Source of the DNA: Alkalicoccus chagannorensis DSM 18086
GTDB lineage: Bacteria; Bacillota; Bacilli; Bacillales; Salisediminibacteriaceae
NCBI RefSeq assembly: GCF_000429725.1
Contig: NZ_AUCK01000017.1
Coordinates: 26,901-90,900 of the forward strand
DNA length: 64,000 nt
Reading direction: 5' to 3'
Part shown: piece after piece, positions 25,461 through 34,032 of the stretch
How the letters are laid out: every line of letters begins with the position of its first letter
Numbering within the stretch: position 1 is the first letter of the stretch
Translations under genes and position numbers: made by a program
Notes under the pieces: generated by a model
The model's database searches: none
The model's input: only the letters and a program-made list of their open reading frames with translations
Told to the model about the DNA's origin: nothing

Positions 25461-25516
25461 CTATGTACCTCCTTTTAGTAAGGACAGTTTTTCCTGATAC
25501 TGCCTTTACCACTATT

Positions 25517-25532
25517 GATAACCATTCTTATC
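25517..25532. promoter_or_regulatory. Putative PerR/Fur-like operator of katA
   Basis: GATAACCATTCTTATC has 5-bp inverted arms GATAA/TTATC. It overlaps the likely katA promoter (minus strand TTTACA, 16 bp, TATCAA). The match to a PerR box is partial. Confidence 0.4.
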
Positions 25533-25589
25533 TATATGTAAACCTGTTTTCACCAGATCTTCATTTTTGGTTTCCTGCCTGCTCTGCTA

Positions 25590-25705
25590 TACTGATACTT
25601 GGCGGAAGAAACCACAGCGTTACGCGCGGTTGTCCGGAACGGCGCATGTATGGAAGCAGAGCAGACGCCGCCGTCCGAGTTCCATAAGAACGATTGTTTT
25701 TCACT
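25590..25705 (+). repeat. R0-like fragment, diverged
   Basis: GGCGGAAGAAACC, CCGGAACGGCGCATG, GACGCCGCCGTCC and CCATAAGAACGATTG match R0 blocks in order but with much divergence. It lies in the leader of the following gene. Confidence 0.4.
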
Positions 25706-25728
25706 CTGTTAAAAAGCGAGGTAATACG

Positions 25729-26124
25729 ATGTCCTACAGTAAACTGCTGCTCGTCAGCGCCGCTGTTTTCGGTCTGGTCGGTACCGTGATGGGCGGTCAT
25801 ATGGCAGGTGCGGGCTCTCCCGCGCTCCGTCCGATCCACGCCCATATTCTCGTCGCCGGCTGGCTCTCCCTCTTTGCCTGGTCCATCTTTTATAAAGTGT
25901 ATCAGCCTCCCCGTTCCATCATGACGGCGGTGCAAGTCTGGACCGGGCTGATTGGTACCATCGGCCTCTGTGCCGGGATGTACTTTTTCTTTCTTGAGCC
26001 GTTCCCGACGCCGGAACTGTTCAACCTTTTGTTTTACATCATCAGCGGTACGGTGTTGATCGTCAGCTATCTGCTTTTTGTTATTATTACCATCAAAACG
26101 CCATCAGAAGACCACGTCGGCTGA
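25729..26124 (+). CDS. Small four-helix membrane protein with haem-copper-oxidase-like His motif
   Basis: A 131-aa protein made of four hydrophobic helices. The second starts IHAHILVAGWLSLFAWSIFYK, like the haem-ligand helix of cbb3/NorB-type oxidase subunit I, and the first holds a conserved-looking GGHMAG. Length is far below a full oxidase subunit (about 480 aa). Start ATG chosen with GCGAGGT upstream; the frame extends further upstream only through repeat sequence. Small 'cytochrome-c oxidase subunit I-like' proteins of this size occur in Bacillaceae; haem binding is an inference. Confidence 0.65.
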   Translation: MSYSKLLLVSAAVFGLVGTVMGGHMAGAGSPALRPIHAHILVAGWLSLFAWSIFYKVYQPPRSIMTAVQVWTGLIGTIGLCAGMYFFFLEPFPTPELFNLLFYIISGTVLIVSYLLFVIITIKTPSEDHVG

Positions 26125-26126
26125 CC

Positions 26127-26250
26127 AAAAACGCGGAGCGTCTTTTGATCGGAACGGCGCGTACTACGCGCTTTTCGAGGGAAAACAGGGTTCTTCCTTC
26201 TTCCCGCACAGCCGACATAGACGGCGCCATTCTGCAGCAGGAGCCGGTAA
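26127..26250 (+). repeat. R0 repeat, variant
   Basis: CCAAAAACGCGGAGCGTCTT, TTGATCGGAACGGCGCGTAC, TTTTCGAGGGAA, TTCCTTCTTCCCGCACAGCC. The 3' module is reduced. It starts 3 bp after a + strand stop codon and is followed directly by a terminator. Confidence 0.8.
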
Positions 26251-26251
26251 T

Positions 26252-26291
26252 ACAAAAGCCCCTCACCACAATCCTGGTGAGGGGCTTTTGT
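26252..26291. terminator. Terminator between convergent genes
   Basis: Perfect 17-base stem ACAAAAGCCCCTCACCA/TGGTGAGGGGCTTTTGT, 6-base loop. Confidence 0.92.
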
Positions 26292-26315
26292 TATGAAGCA
26301 GATGGTCCTGCCGGG

Positions 26316-27089
26316 TCATTCGCCATTCTCCAGCGCCTTTACCGCCTGCTTGACGGATCCGTACGTCTGCAGCGAGGACAGATTGATATCGAGTCCGCGT
26401 GTTGCCATCGCAATCCGCGGGGTAATTCCCGTGATGATCATGCGGATACCCTTCAGCCGGAGCAGGTCTCCCAGCTGAAAAATGCCGAGGGTCGCCGCCT
26501 CGTTGATGTCCTTAAAACCGGATAAATCGACAATCAACGTATCGATTTCATCCTTTTCCAGTTCCGGCAGAATACGCTCAATGATCAGGTTGACCCGCTT
26601 CTCGTCAATGGTGCCAATGACCGGGAGAACGGAGACACCGTCTTTGATCGGAACGACCGGCGAGGACAGCAGTTCGATTTCTTTGTTGTACTGATCAATC
26701 TGGGCCTGCTGATACTTGAAGGCTGTAATATCTTTTTGGATGCCGACAAAGTAGTACTGCTCCTCCCGCTCCAGATAAATCGGATCAATATGAAGCAGGT
26801 TCCAGAACGGCGTACCATCTTTTTTGTAGTTTAGAATCTCCACGGAGACGGCTTCCTTCTTTCTTACCGCTTCCCGGATGTGATCGATCGTTTTCGGATC
26901 TGTCTCCCTGCCCTGCAGAAAACGGCAGTTGCGTCCGATCAGCTCTTCGGTTTCATATCCTGTCAGGCTCGTAAAGCCTTGATTGGCATAAATAATCGGG
27001 TTGTCTTCCTGTTCTGGATCACTGATGATAAACACCAGCTGTGTTTTTTCCAGCACGCGGTTTTTCAACGCCTGAAGGTCCGTTACCAC
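26316..27089 (-). CDS. ytvA: Blue-light photoreceptor YtvA/PfyP (LOV-STAS)
   Basis: A 257-aa cytosolic protein. A PAS/LOV domain (about residues 15-120) contains the photoactive Cys motif GRNCRFLQG and NYKKDGTPFWNLLHIDPIY; a linker helix leads to a STAS domain with TLIVDLSGFKDINEAATLGIFQLGDLL. In Bacillus, YtvA forms an FMN-cysteinyl adduct in blue light and activates the general stress (SigB) pathway through the stressosome. Start chosen at GTG (MVTDLQ) because AAAGGAG lies 7 bases before it; a GTG eight codons upstream would put the ribosome site inside the gene. Confidence 0.93.
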   Translation of the reverse strand: MVTDLQALKNRVLEKTQLVFIISDPEQEDNPIIYANQGFTSLTGYETEELIGRNCRFLQGRETDPKTIDHIREAVRKKEAVSVEILNYKKDGTPFWNLLHIDPIYLEREEQYYFVGIQKDITAFKYQQAQIDQYNKEIELLSSPVVPIKDGVSVLPVIGTIDEKRVNLIIERILPELEKDEIDTLIVDLSGFKDINEAATLGIFQLGDLLRLKGIRMIITGITPRIAMATRGLDINLSSLQTYGSVKQAVKALENGE

Positions 27090-27166
27090 GTCATCGCTCC
27101 TTTCCACTTTCACGACTGCTACCCATATTGTATCGGACCATCAGTGGAATGAAAAGCCAAATCCCC

Positions 27167-28321
27167 TCATACCGTGAAGAGATCCGCGATAACAAGGGTG
27201 CAGGCGCCGATGAGCGAGGCATCTCTGCCCAGTGCTCCGGGCTGCACGGAAATGTTCACCGCGGGTCCGCTCAGCAGCTGACGTTCCAGCCGGCTGCGCA
27301 GGGCGGGCAGAAAATAGTCCGAAGCACCTGCCATGCCTCCGCCGAGGAGAACAAGCGGGGGATTGAGAAGATGGATCACGTTCACGAGCCCGATGCCGAG
27401 CGTATCTCCGATTTCCTCCCAGCGGCGGATACTCGCTGCGCTCCCATCCCGTGCCGACTCATACAAGCCTTCTGCATCAGCTGCCTCCGCGCCTTCCAGA
27501 TGAAGCTGCCTGCGGACCGCCCCTCCGGAAACGAAGGCCTGCAGACATCCACGTCCGCCGCAGCTGCAGACCGGTCCGTCTTTGGCGATGACGACATGCC
27601 CAGCCTCTCCAGCAAGGTGATCCGCGCCGTGATACAGCTCACCTTGATAAATAAAGCCGCCTCCGATGCCTTCCCCCAGATTCAAACAGAAGAAGCTCTC
27701 CGCTGTTCTTCCTGCGCCGAACCAGTGCTCCCCCAGAGCCATCGCTTTTGCATCATTTTCGATAAAGACGGGCATCGCCAGTGCCTCTTCCAATCGTTTC
27801 CTTACGGGCATACGGCGGAAACCGAAGGAAGGAGCATGCACCGCCTCCCCATTTTCTGCGTTCACAATGCCGTGCATCGCGACGCCGACCCCGATCACTT
27901 TCGTGCGCACTTCCGGGGAAGCAGCTAAAAAGTGCTCGATCGTCTCCTTAAGAAAGGCCATAAACTGCTCTTCGGACAACGAGGGGGGCAGTTCCGATAC
28001 TTGTTGCTTCAGCAGCCGGCCGTGCATATCAGCGGCTGCTGTCCGTACTTTTTTGACACCGACATCGACGCCGATGATCCGTCTCGAATGCGGATGAACC
28101 GTGAGGAGTATCGGTTTTCTCCCTCCCTTGGAATCCCCCGCCCGGCTTTCTTCCACCAGTTCCTCCTGAAGCAGCTCCTGCACGAGATTCGTGACCGTCG
28201 GCGGAGTCAGCCCGGTCTGTTTGGCAATATCGGCCCGCGAAATGCCGTCATGACGCCGGATGACCTGAAGCACTCGAGTGCGGTTTTCGGATTTCATGCG
28301 TTGAAAGCTGTCTCGTTTCAT
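27167..28321 (-). CDS. ROK-family repressor of the galactose operon
   Basis: A 384-aa ROK protein with an N-terminal winged helix (HDGISRADIAKQTGLTPPTVTNLVQELL) and a sugar-kinase-like domain (GVDVGVKKVRTAAADMHG; AFGENDAKA-like IENDAKAMALGEHWFGAG; LNLGEGIGGGFIYQGELYHG). The ROK zinc motif reads CSCGGRGCLQAF, with Gln where Glu is usual. It is the last gene of a galK-galE-galT-ROK operon, 13 bp after galT, and probably binds the perfect palindrome upstream of galK. Confidence 0.87.
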   Translation of the reverse strand: MKRDSFQRMKSENRTRVLQVIRRHDGISRADIAKQTGLTPPTVTNLVQELLQEELVEESRAGDSKGGRKPILLTVHPHSRRIIGVDVGVKKVRTAAADMHGRLLKQQVSELPPSLSEEQFMAFLKETIEHFLAASPEVRTKVIGVGVAMHGIVNAENGEAVHAPSFGFRRMPVRKRLEEALAMPVFIENDAKAMALGEHWFGAGRTAESFFCLNLGEGIGGGFIYQGELYHGADHLAGEAGHVVIAKDGPVCSCGGRGCLQAFVSGGAVRRQLHLEGAEAADAEGLYESARDGSAASIRRWEEIGDTLGIGLVNVIHLLNPPLVLLGGGMAGASDYFLPALRSRLERQLLSGPAVNISVQPGALGRDASLIGACTLVIADLFTV

Positions 28322-28333
28322 CCGGCTGTCCTC

Positions 28334-29830
28334 CTACAGGGTTTCAACAAACTGCTGGAACGCAGCTTTTCCCTCATCGTTCCGTTTAAATACACCTGCA
28401 TGGTGCAGAATGTCATGAAACACCTGCCCCGTTTCCTCCCGCAGAATCTCCATGACATTGTCTGCATGCAGGCCGGGATGCTGTTCCAGAATCCGACCTG
28501 CCCAGGGAGCGTGCTTTTCGGCTTCGGTTCCTTCCAGCACTTCCAGGCTGCCTGAGATGAGAGCCTCCGCGGTCATTTCCAGCTCCCGCTTCAAACGTCC
28601 CGGCAGGACAGCAAGTCCCATGACTTCAATCAGCCCGATGTTTTCCTTCTTGATGTGATGGACGTGCTCATGCGGATGGAAGATGCCCGCTGGATGCTGC
28701 TCGGACGTCCGGTTGTTCCGCAGGACAAGATCCAGTTCGTACGCGTCCCCTCTCCGTCGGGCGATCGGGGTGATCGTATGGTGAGGCGTTCCATCTGTCT
28801 CTGCATACACATCCACGTCCGGCGCACTGAATTGTTTCCATTCGGCCAGAACATGGGCCGCGGCCTGCACGAGCGGCTGTTTACGCTGGCTCCGGAGCCG
28901 GAGCACGCTCATCGGCCAGACGAGACGGGCCGCCGTCACATCCGGGAAAGCACGCAGCGAATGCGTCCCCTCTTCTGCAGCACGGGCCATTGGGAATTCA
29001 TAACGTCCGGCCTGGTAGTGGTCGTGGCTCAGAATCGATCCGCCTACAATCGGCAGGTCTGCATTGGACCCGATGAAGTAATGAGGATAGTCGTGTACGA
29101 AGTCGACGAGCCGCTGGAACGACGCTTCGGTAATCTTCATGGGGTCGTGCGTATTTTTCAGTACGATCGCATGCTCATGGTAGTAGACATACGGGGAGAA
29201 CTGCAGCTGCCATCCTTCCTCATTCAGCTGTACCGGTATCGTCCGGAGGTTCTGCCTTGCGGGATGGTCGAGGCGGCCGGCGTACCCGACATTTTCTCGG
29301 CAGAGCAGGCAGAGCGGATAGGACGGCCCTGCATTGGCCTTGGCCGCTTCGATTTCTTTCGGATCTTTCTCCGGTTTGGACAGGTTGATCGTCATATCCA
29401 GATCACCATACGAAGTCGCCGTTTTCCACGTCTCGTTTTTCGCGATCCGGTCCCGGCGGATGTAGTGAATATCCTGGTTCCATTCATAAAACCAGGCTGT
29501 CGCCGCCTCGATCCCTTGCTTCTCCTGCACCTCCCGGAAGCGGCTGATCGTATTCGACGGCCGCTCGGCAAAGACGCTCATCAGCTTTGTATCAAGCAGA
29601 TCGCGTTCCGTGGTGGTCCCGCCGATGATGCCTTCCGCTGCCGCCCAGTCCAGAATATCTTCCAGGATCGATGCCGCAGACCTCCCCGATGGAGCACCCG
29701 GGAGTTCCAGTGATTCCGCCAGTCCCAGTACATCGAGCAGCTGATTTTTACAATAGATGTCATCTTCTGCCGAAATCAGCTGTTTTCCCCGGGCATAGGC
29801 CGTCAGTTCATTCAGGTAACGATCAATCAT
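28334..29830 (-). CDS. galT: Galactose-1-phosphate uridylyltransferase, class II (Firmicutes type)
   Basis: A 498-aa GalT of the large Firmicutes class. It swaps UMP between UDP-glucose and galactose 1-phosphate in the Leloir pathway. Family blocks include SYPLCLLCRENVGYAGRLDHPARQNLR (early Cys pair region), ILSHDHYQAGRYEFPM (HxH near the active centre) and HPHEHVHHIKKENIGLIEVMGLAVLPGRLKRE. Start chosen at ATG overlapping the galE stop by ATGA; a longer open frame upstream lies inside galE. Confidence 0.95.
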   Translation of the reverse strand: MIDRYLNELTAYARGKQLISAEDDIYCKNQLLDVLGLAESLELPGAPSGRSAASILEDILDWAAAEGIIGGTTTERDLLDTKLMSVFAERPSNTISRFREVQEKQGIEAATAWFYEWNQDIHYIRRDRIAKNETWKTATSYGDLDMTINLSKPEKDPKEIEAAKANAGPSYPLCLLCRENVGYAGRLDHPARQNLRTIPVQLNEEGWQLQFSPYVYYHEHAIVLKNTHDPMKITEASFQRLVDFVHDYPHYFIGSNADLPIVGGSILSHDHYQAGRYEFPMARAAEEGTHSLRAFPDVTAARLVWPMSVLRLRSQRKQPLVQAAAHVLAEWKQFSAPDVDVYAETDGTPHHTITPIARRRGDAYELDLVLRNNRTSEQHPAGIFHPHEHVHHIKKENIGLIEVMGLAVLPGRLKRELEMTAEALISGSLEVLEGTEAEKHAPWAGRILEQHPGLHADNVMEILREETGQVFHDILHHAGVFKRNDEGKAAFQQFVETL

Positions 29831-30831
29831 CCTTGTGCCCCCTTTTCCTGATAACCGCCGGGATAACGTTCGTGCCACTCCCATGCATCCCGGATGATGT
29901 CTTCGAGACGATGGTGCTGCGGCTGCCATCCGAGCACGTCGGCTGCTTTCTTCGACGAGGCGACCAGCACAGCCGGATCGCCGGCGCGGCGCGGCGCTTT
30001 TTCCTTAGGGATGCTGCGGCCGGTGACCATCTCTGCCGTATCGATGACCTGCTTGACGCTGAAGCCGCTGCCGTTCCCGAGGTTGAAGTAGTCCGGCGTA
30101 CCGCCGCCGCGCAGATAGTCGAGCGCCTTCGTATGAGCTTGAATCAGGTCCTGCACGTGAATATAGTCGCGGACGCACGTCCCGTCTTCTGTCGGGTAGT
30201 CCTCTCCGAAAATCTTGATGCTGTCGCGCTTTCCCTGGGCTGCCTGCAGTACGATAGGAATCAGGTGGGTTTCCGGCTGATGATCCTCTCCGATATCCTT
30301 CGTCTGATGCGCACCAGCCACATTGAAGTAACGCAGCACGACATAGCGCAGGTCGTGCGCTTCTGCTGTCCAATGCATCATCTTCTCGATCGCGAGTTTT
30401 GTTTCCCCGTACGGGTTGCCTGGTGCTGTCGCCATCTCTTCGGTAATCGGCACGTGTTCCGGTTCGCCGTAAACGGCAGCTGTCGAGGAAAAGACGAGCT
30501 GTTCCACTCCGTATTCCTGCATCTTCTGCAGAAGGCAGAGCGCCCCGTAGACGTTGTTATTGTAATAGTCCAGCGGCTTCTCCATACTCACCCCGACGAG
30601 GGAATCTGCAGCGAAATGCATCACAGCATCCACGCTGTGGTTTTGGAAAATCCGGTCAAGGACATTCCCGTCCCGGAGGTCTCCTTGATAAAAAACAGCA
30701 CCCTCGAGTACCGCCCCTGCATGACCCGTCTGCAGGTTATCCAGAACGATGACCTCCTCTCCCTGCTCCAGCAGTGCTGCGGTCCCGTGCGATCCGATAT
30801 AACCGGCTCCTCCACATACTAATACGGCCAT
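29827..30831 (-). CDS. galE: UDP-glucose 4-epimerase GalE
   Basis: A 334-aa short-chain-type epimerase that interconverts UDP-galactose and UDP-glucose. NAD-binding VLVCGGAGYIGSHGT is at the start, the catalytic Tyr-x3-Lys is in NPYGETKLAIEKMM, and RYFNVAGAHQT and GTCVRDYIHVQDL are typical. ATG start chosen with GAGGAGAGG upstream; a GTG three codons earlier is possible. It sits between galK and galT in the operon. Confidence 0.96.
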   Translation of the reverse strand: MAVLVCGGAGYIGSHGTAALLEQGEEVIVLDNLQTGHAGAVLEGAVFYQGDLRDGNVLDRIFQNHSVDAVMHFAADSLVGVSMEKPLDYYNNNVYGALCLLQKMQEYGVEQLVFSSTAAVYGEPEHVPITEEMATAPGNPYGETKLAIEKMMHWTAEAHDLRYVVLRYFNVAGAHQTKDIGEDHQPETHLIPIVLQAAQGKRDSIKIFGEDYPTEDGTCVRDYIHVQDLIQAHTKALDYLRGGGTPDYFNLGNGSGFSVKQVIDTAEMVTGRSIPKEKAPRRAGDPAVLVASSKKAADVLGWQPQHHRLEDIIRDAWEWHERYPGGYQEKGAQG

Positions 30832-30851
30832 GTTGACCACCTCTCCTCTGC

Positions 30852-32015
30852 TTATTTGATGCGTTTTGCACCGTCTCCAATACCGACAATATAAAAATCC
30901 GGTTTGATTCCTGATGCTTTTTGATAAGCTGCTGCGATGGCATCGAGCGTGTCATCGAGGCCTTTCTTTTCTACGAGGCTGACCGTACACCCGCCAAAGC
31001 CGGCACCGGTCATTCTCGAACCGATCACTCCTTCCTGGGCCCAGGCGGCCTCGGCCAGTGCGTCGAGATGTTCCCCTGTCACTTCATAATCATCCCGGAG
31101 CGACACATGCGATGCGTTCATCAGCTGGCCGAATCCTTCCAAGTCTCCTCGGCTCAGCAGCTTTTGTGCTTCGATCGTCCGGGCATTCTCCGTCACGGCA
31201 TGCCTGGCGCGCCGCAGCTGGGTGTCATCGGACAGCTGTTTTTCTGCTTCTTCCCATTCTTCGAGCGTCAACTCACAGAGATGCTGAATGTCTTTTGTCT
31301 TCTGTATTTCCTGGAGCGCCTGCTCGCACTCCTCTCTCCGTTCATTATACTTGGAATCTGCCAGCCCCCGCCGTTTGTTCGTGTTGGCGATAACGAGTTT
31401 TTTCTCACGAAGTTCGACAGGGGCATAGCTGTAATCCAGGGTGGCGCAGTCCAGCAGCATCGCCGCATCCCGCCTGCCCATCCCAATAGCAAACTGATCC
31501 ATGATGCCGCAGTTCACCCCGATGAACTCGTTCTCTGCCTTCTGGGCCAGCCGGACGAGCTCCAGCATGTCGATATCAAGGCCATGGAGGTCTTTCCACG
31601 CTGCTCCCGTAACGAGCTCAATAGAAGCTGAGGAAGAGAGGCCCGCTCCGTTTGGAATATTGCCATGAACAAACGCATCAAATCCGTGTGCTCCTCCCCA
31701 TCCTGCCTCAGCGAGCACGGCCAGCATGCCTTTCGGGTAGTTAGCCCAGTCATCGGCTGTGTCATAGACGAGACGATCGAGATCCACTATCACCGTTCCC
31801 CGATCCGGGAAATTGTCCGAATAGAGACGAATCTGCCGGTCTTCCCTCGGTCGAACCGCCATGTAGGTACCGACGGTCAGCGCACATGGAAACACATAGC
31901 CTCCATTGTAATCTGTATGTTCCCCGATCAGGTTCACCCGGCCCGGTGCAAAGTAAACCGCCTCCGGCTTCATTCCGTAATGAGCTTCAAATCCTTTTGA
32001 TGTATGTTCTTCCAT
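30852..32015 (-). CDS. galK: Galactokinase GalK
   Basis: A 387-aa GHMP kinase that phosphorylates galactose at C1. The galactokinase signature FAPGRVNLIGEHTDYNGGYVFPCAL is at residues about 22-46, the ATP motif PNGAGLSSSASIELV is at about 120-134, and the GHMP C-terminal motif is SRMTGAGFGGCTVSLV. First gene of the gal operon, start ATG with GGGAGGG. A promoter and a strong operator lie just upstream. Confidence 0.97.
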   Translation of the reverse strand: MEEHTSKGFEAHYGMKPEAVYFAPGRVNLIGEHTDYNGGYVFPCALTVGTYMAVRPREDRQIRLYSDNFPDRGTVIVDLDRLVYDTADDWANYPKGMLAVLAEAGWGGAHGFDAFVHGNIPNGAGLSSSASIELVTGAAWKDLHGLDIDMLELVRLAQKAENEFIGVNCGIMDQFAIGMGRRDAAMLLDCATLDYSYAPVELREKKLVIANTNKRRGLADSKYNERREECEQALQEIQKTKDIQHLCELTLEEWEEAEKQLSDDTQLRRARHAVTENARTIEAQKLLSRGDLEGFGQLMNASHVSLRDDYEVTGEHLDALAEAAWAQEGVIGSRMTGAGFGGCTVSLVEKKGLDDTLDAIAAAYQKASGIKPDFYIVGIGDGAKRIK

Positions 32016-32054
32016 AATGAGCCCTCCCTGCGTCGTTGGCGTTGCAGTGACTTT

Positions 32055-32077
32055 CTTAATTAATTTATTTAATTAAG
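32055..32077. promoter_or_regulatory. Palindromic operator of the gal operon
   Basis: Perfect 9-bp arms CTTAATTAA and TTAATTAAG around TTTAT. It covers the predicted transcription start of galK. NagC/XylR-type ROK repressors bind AT-rich palindromes of this kind, so the ROK protein of the operon is the likely ligand. Confidence 0.75.
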
Positions 32078-32080
32078 TAC

Positions 32081-32109
32081 ATTGTAACGAATCACCACCG
32101 TTTTGAAAA
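32081..32109 (-). promoter_or_regulatory. Promoter of the gal operon
   Basis: Minus strand TTTTCA, 17-bp spacer, TACAAT. The palindromic operator begins 4 bp downstream of the -10 box. Confidence 0.6.
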
Positions 32110-32256
32110 GGGGGTTCTTGCATCTAAAGGATTGCGGTCCCCTGCAGATTCAACGACCGGCGGCAGGATAAAAGCCCGCCACGCCGGCAATAACCGTATC
32201 GATGCCGCAGGAAAACTAGAAGCTCCTTTCAGCAGCAGACAGGGAAGTCAGCTGAA

Positions 32257-32300
32257 TTTGATTGTTTGTGATTGATTTTGAAAAAATATGATTGACTTTG
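32257..32300 (+). promoter_or_regulatory. Direct repeats, probable FruR operators
   Basis: TTTGATTGTTTG, GTGATTGATTTTG and ATGATTGACTTTG follow one another with similar spacing; the last overlaps the -35 box of fruR. DeoR-family FruR proteins use such repeated boxes. Confidence 0.55.
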
Positions 32301-32320
32301 CGTTGTTTTGACGTTATGAT
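32292..32320 (+). promoter_or_regulatory. Promoter of the fruRKA operon
   Basis: TTGACT, 17-bp spacer, TATGAT: nearly consensus SigA promoter about 30 bp before the fruR start. Confidence 0.8.
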
Positions 32321-32350
32321 AGCGTTAACATCGAAAGAAGGTGACTGAAT

Positions 32351-33109
32351 ATGCTTACTTTTGAACGACAGGAAGCCATTCTCCAGCTGCTCGAACTCCA
32401 GAAAGTAGCAAAGCTTTCCGAATTGACGCAGGCAACCGGCGCTTCAGAGTCAACGATCCGCCGGGATTTAAGCGAACTCGAAAAACAGAAAAAGATCAAA
32501 CGCATACACGGCGGCGCCTCGCTTCCTACTCGTAAAACGGACGAACCTTCCCTCCAGGATAAAGAGTTCTCTTTTACGGAAGCCAAACAGGCAATCGGCA
32601 GACTGGCAGCAGGACTGATTAAAGATGGCGATTCGATTTTCGTCGATGCCGGATCATCAACCGCTGCGATCCTTCCATGGATTCAGGCACGTCGGATCAC
32701 GATTGTGACGAACGGGCTGAATATAGCAGCCGCTGCTGCGGACAATGACTTTACAACCTATGTCCTCGGTGGGTACGTCAAAAGCGGAACGAGAGCCTTT
32801 ATCGGCCGCGCTGCGGTGGAAGCCCTGGAGCAGTACCGCTTTGATAAAGCCTTTCTCGGCACGAACGGAGTGGACGCCGATTTCGGCTACTCTACACCGG
32901 ATCCGGAGGAAGCAAGCATCAAACAGCTCGCCCTTCGTCAAGCACAGGAAGGGTACGTCCTCGCAGATGCATCCAAGCTGGACCAGACGTCTTTCAGTCA
33001 TATTGCCCGGCTCGAGGAAGCCGTGCTGCTGACGGAAATGTCCGCTGAACACGAAAGCCTGCTTCACCGCATGCGGGACTATACGATCGTAAAGGCGGTG
33101 GAGCTATGA
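32351..33109 (+). CDS. fruR: DeoR-family fructose operon repressor FruR
   Basis: A 252-aa DeoR regulator. The helix-turn-helix is VAKLSELTQATGASESTIRRDLSELEKQKKIKRIHGGA; the effector domain has VDAGSSTAAI and LADASKLDQTSFSHIARL. Such FruR proteins repress fru operons and are relieved by fructose 1-phosphate. First of three genes overlapping by 4 bp each (ATGA type), preceded by a strong promoter and direct-repeat operators. Confidence 0.93.
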   Translation: MLTFERQEAILQLLELQKVAKLSELTQATGASESTIRRDLSELEKQKKIKRIHGGASLPTRKTDEPSLQDKEFSFTEAKQAIGRLAAGLIKDGDSIFVDAGSSTAAILPWIQARRITIVTNGLNIAAAAADNDFTTYVLGGYVKSGTRAFIGRAAVEALEQYRFDKAFLGTNGVDADFGYSTPDPEEASIKQLALRQAQEGYVLADASKLDQTSFSHIARLEEAVLLTEMSAEHESLLHRMRDYTIVKAVEL

Positions 33110-34032
33110 TCTGGACCCTGACATTGAATCCTTCCATTGATCACTTCACAGAATTGGAAGATCTTCAGCCGGGGACGACCAACCGCGCGCAGCGACAGCG
33201 GTATCTGCCAGGCGGCAAAGGCATTAACGTCTCTACGGTGCTCAAAAACGCGGGCATCCCCGTGAGAACAATCGTCTGTCTCGGCGGTTTCACCGGTGAC
33301 TATATCCAGAGCTATCTGGAGAACGAAGGCTATCAGCCGGTCGTTATCCCCCTCGATGATACGACGAGGATCAACATGAAAATTCACGCAGCAGAAGAAA
33401 CGGAAGTTAATGGAGCAGCTCCGGCCTTTACAGAAGCCGACGCCGCAGCTGTATTAAACACTGTGGAACAAATCCCAGCAGGCGATGTCCTGGTTTTATC
33501 CGGAAGTCTACCGGATACGCTTTCCACCGATTTCTATGCAGGCATCATTGCGAGAGCGCGGAACAAAGGGATCCAGACGGTGCTTGATACGAGTGGCGAA
33601 GCCCTCCGCAAAGGCATGGAAGCCGGTCCTTATTTGATCAAGCCGAATGAAGAGGAACTGGCAGCTATATATGGCGAGTCGATCGATGGCATGACCGAAG
33701 CTGTCCGGCTTGCCCAGCGAGCGGCTGCAGACGGCGCTTCCCACGTCCTGCTTTCCAGAGGAGGCGATCCTTCCGTTTTCACTGACGGCAGCAGCACCTG
33801 GACTGCTGTTCCTCCCGAAGGCACCGTCGTGAACACCGTCGGAGCCGGGGATTCCACGGCTGCAGGATTCCTTGCAGCATCAGCGGCAGGTCTTCCACCG
33901 GAAGAAGCGTTTCTGTCAGGCATTGCCTACGGCTCCGCTACCGCCTTCACCGAAGGGTTCGGCAGTCCGGAAGCCGCGGCTGCTATTCAAAAAAACCTGA
34001 TTATGACGAAATTAGAGGAGGAAATAGGATGA
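33106..34032 (+). CDS. fruK: 1-phosphofructokinase FruK
   Basis: A 308-aa PfkB-family kinase that converts fructose 1-phosphate to fructose 1,6-bisphosphate. Family signature 1 is LPGGKGINVSTVLKNAG; signature 2 is NTVGAGDSTAAGFLA with the catalytic Asp; LIKPNEEELAAIYG is typical of FruK/LacC. Overlaps fruR and fruA by 4 bp each, so translation is coupled. Confidence 0.95.
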   Translation: MIWTLTLNPSIDHFTELEDLQPGTTNRAQRQRYLPGGKGINVSTVLKNAGIPVRTIVCLGGFTGDYIQSYLENEGYQPVVIPLDDTTRINMKIHAAEETEVNGAAPAFTEADAAAVLNTVEQIPAGDVLVLSGSLPDTLSTDFYAGIIARARNKGIQTVLDTSGEALRKGMEAGPYLIKPNEEELAAIYGESIDGMTEAVRLAQRAAADGASHVLLSRGGDPSVFTDGSSTWTAVPPEGTVVNTVGAGDSTAAGFLAASAAGLPPEEAFLSGIAYGSATAFTEGFGSPEAAAAIQKNLIMTKLEEEIG

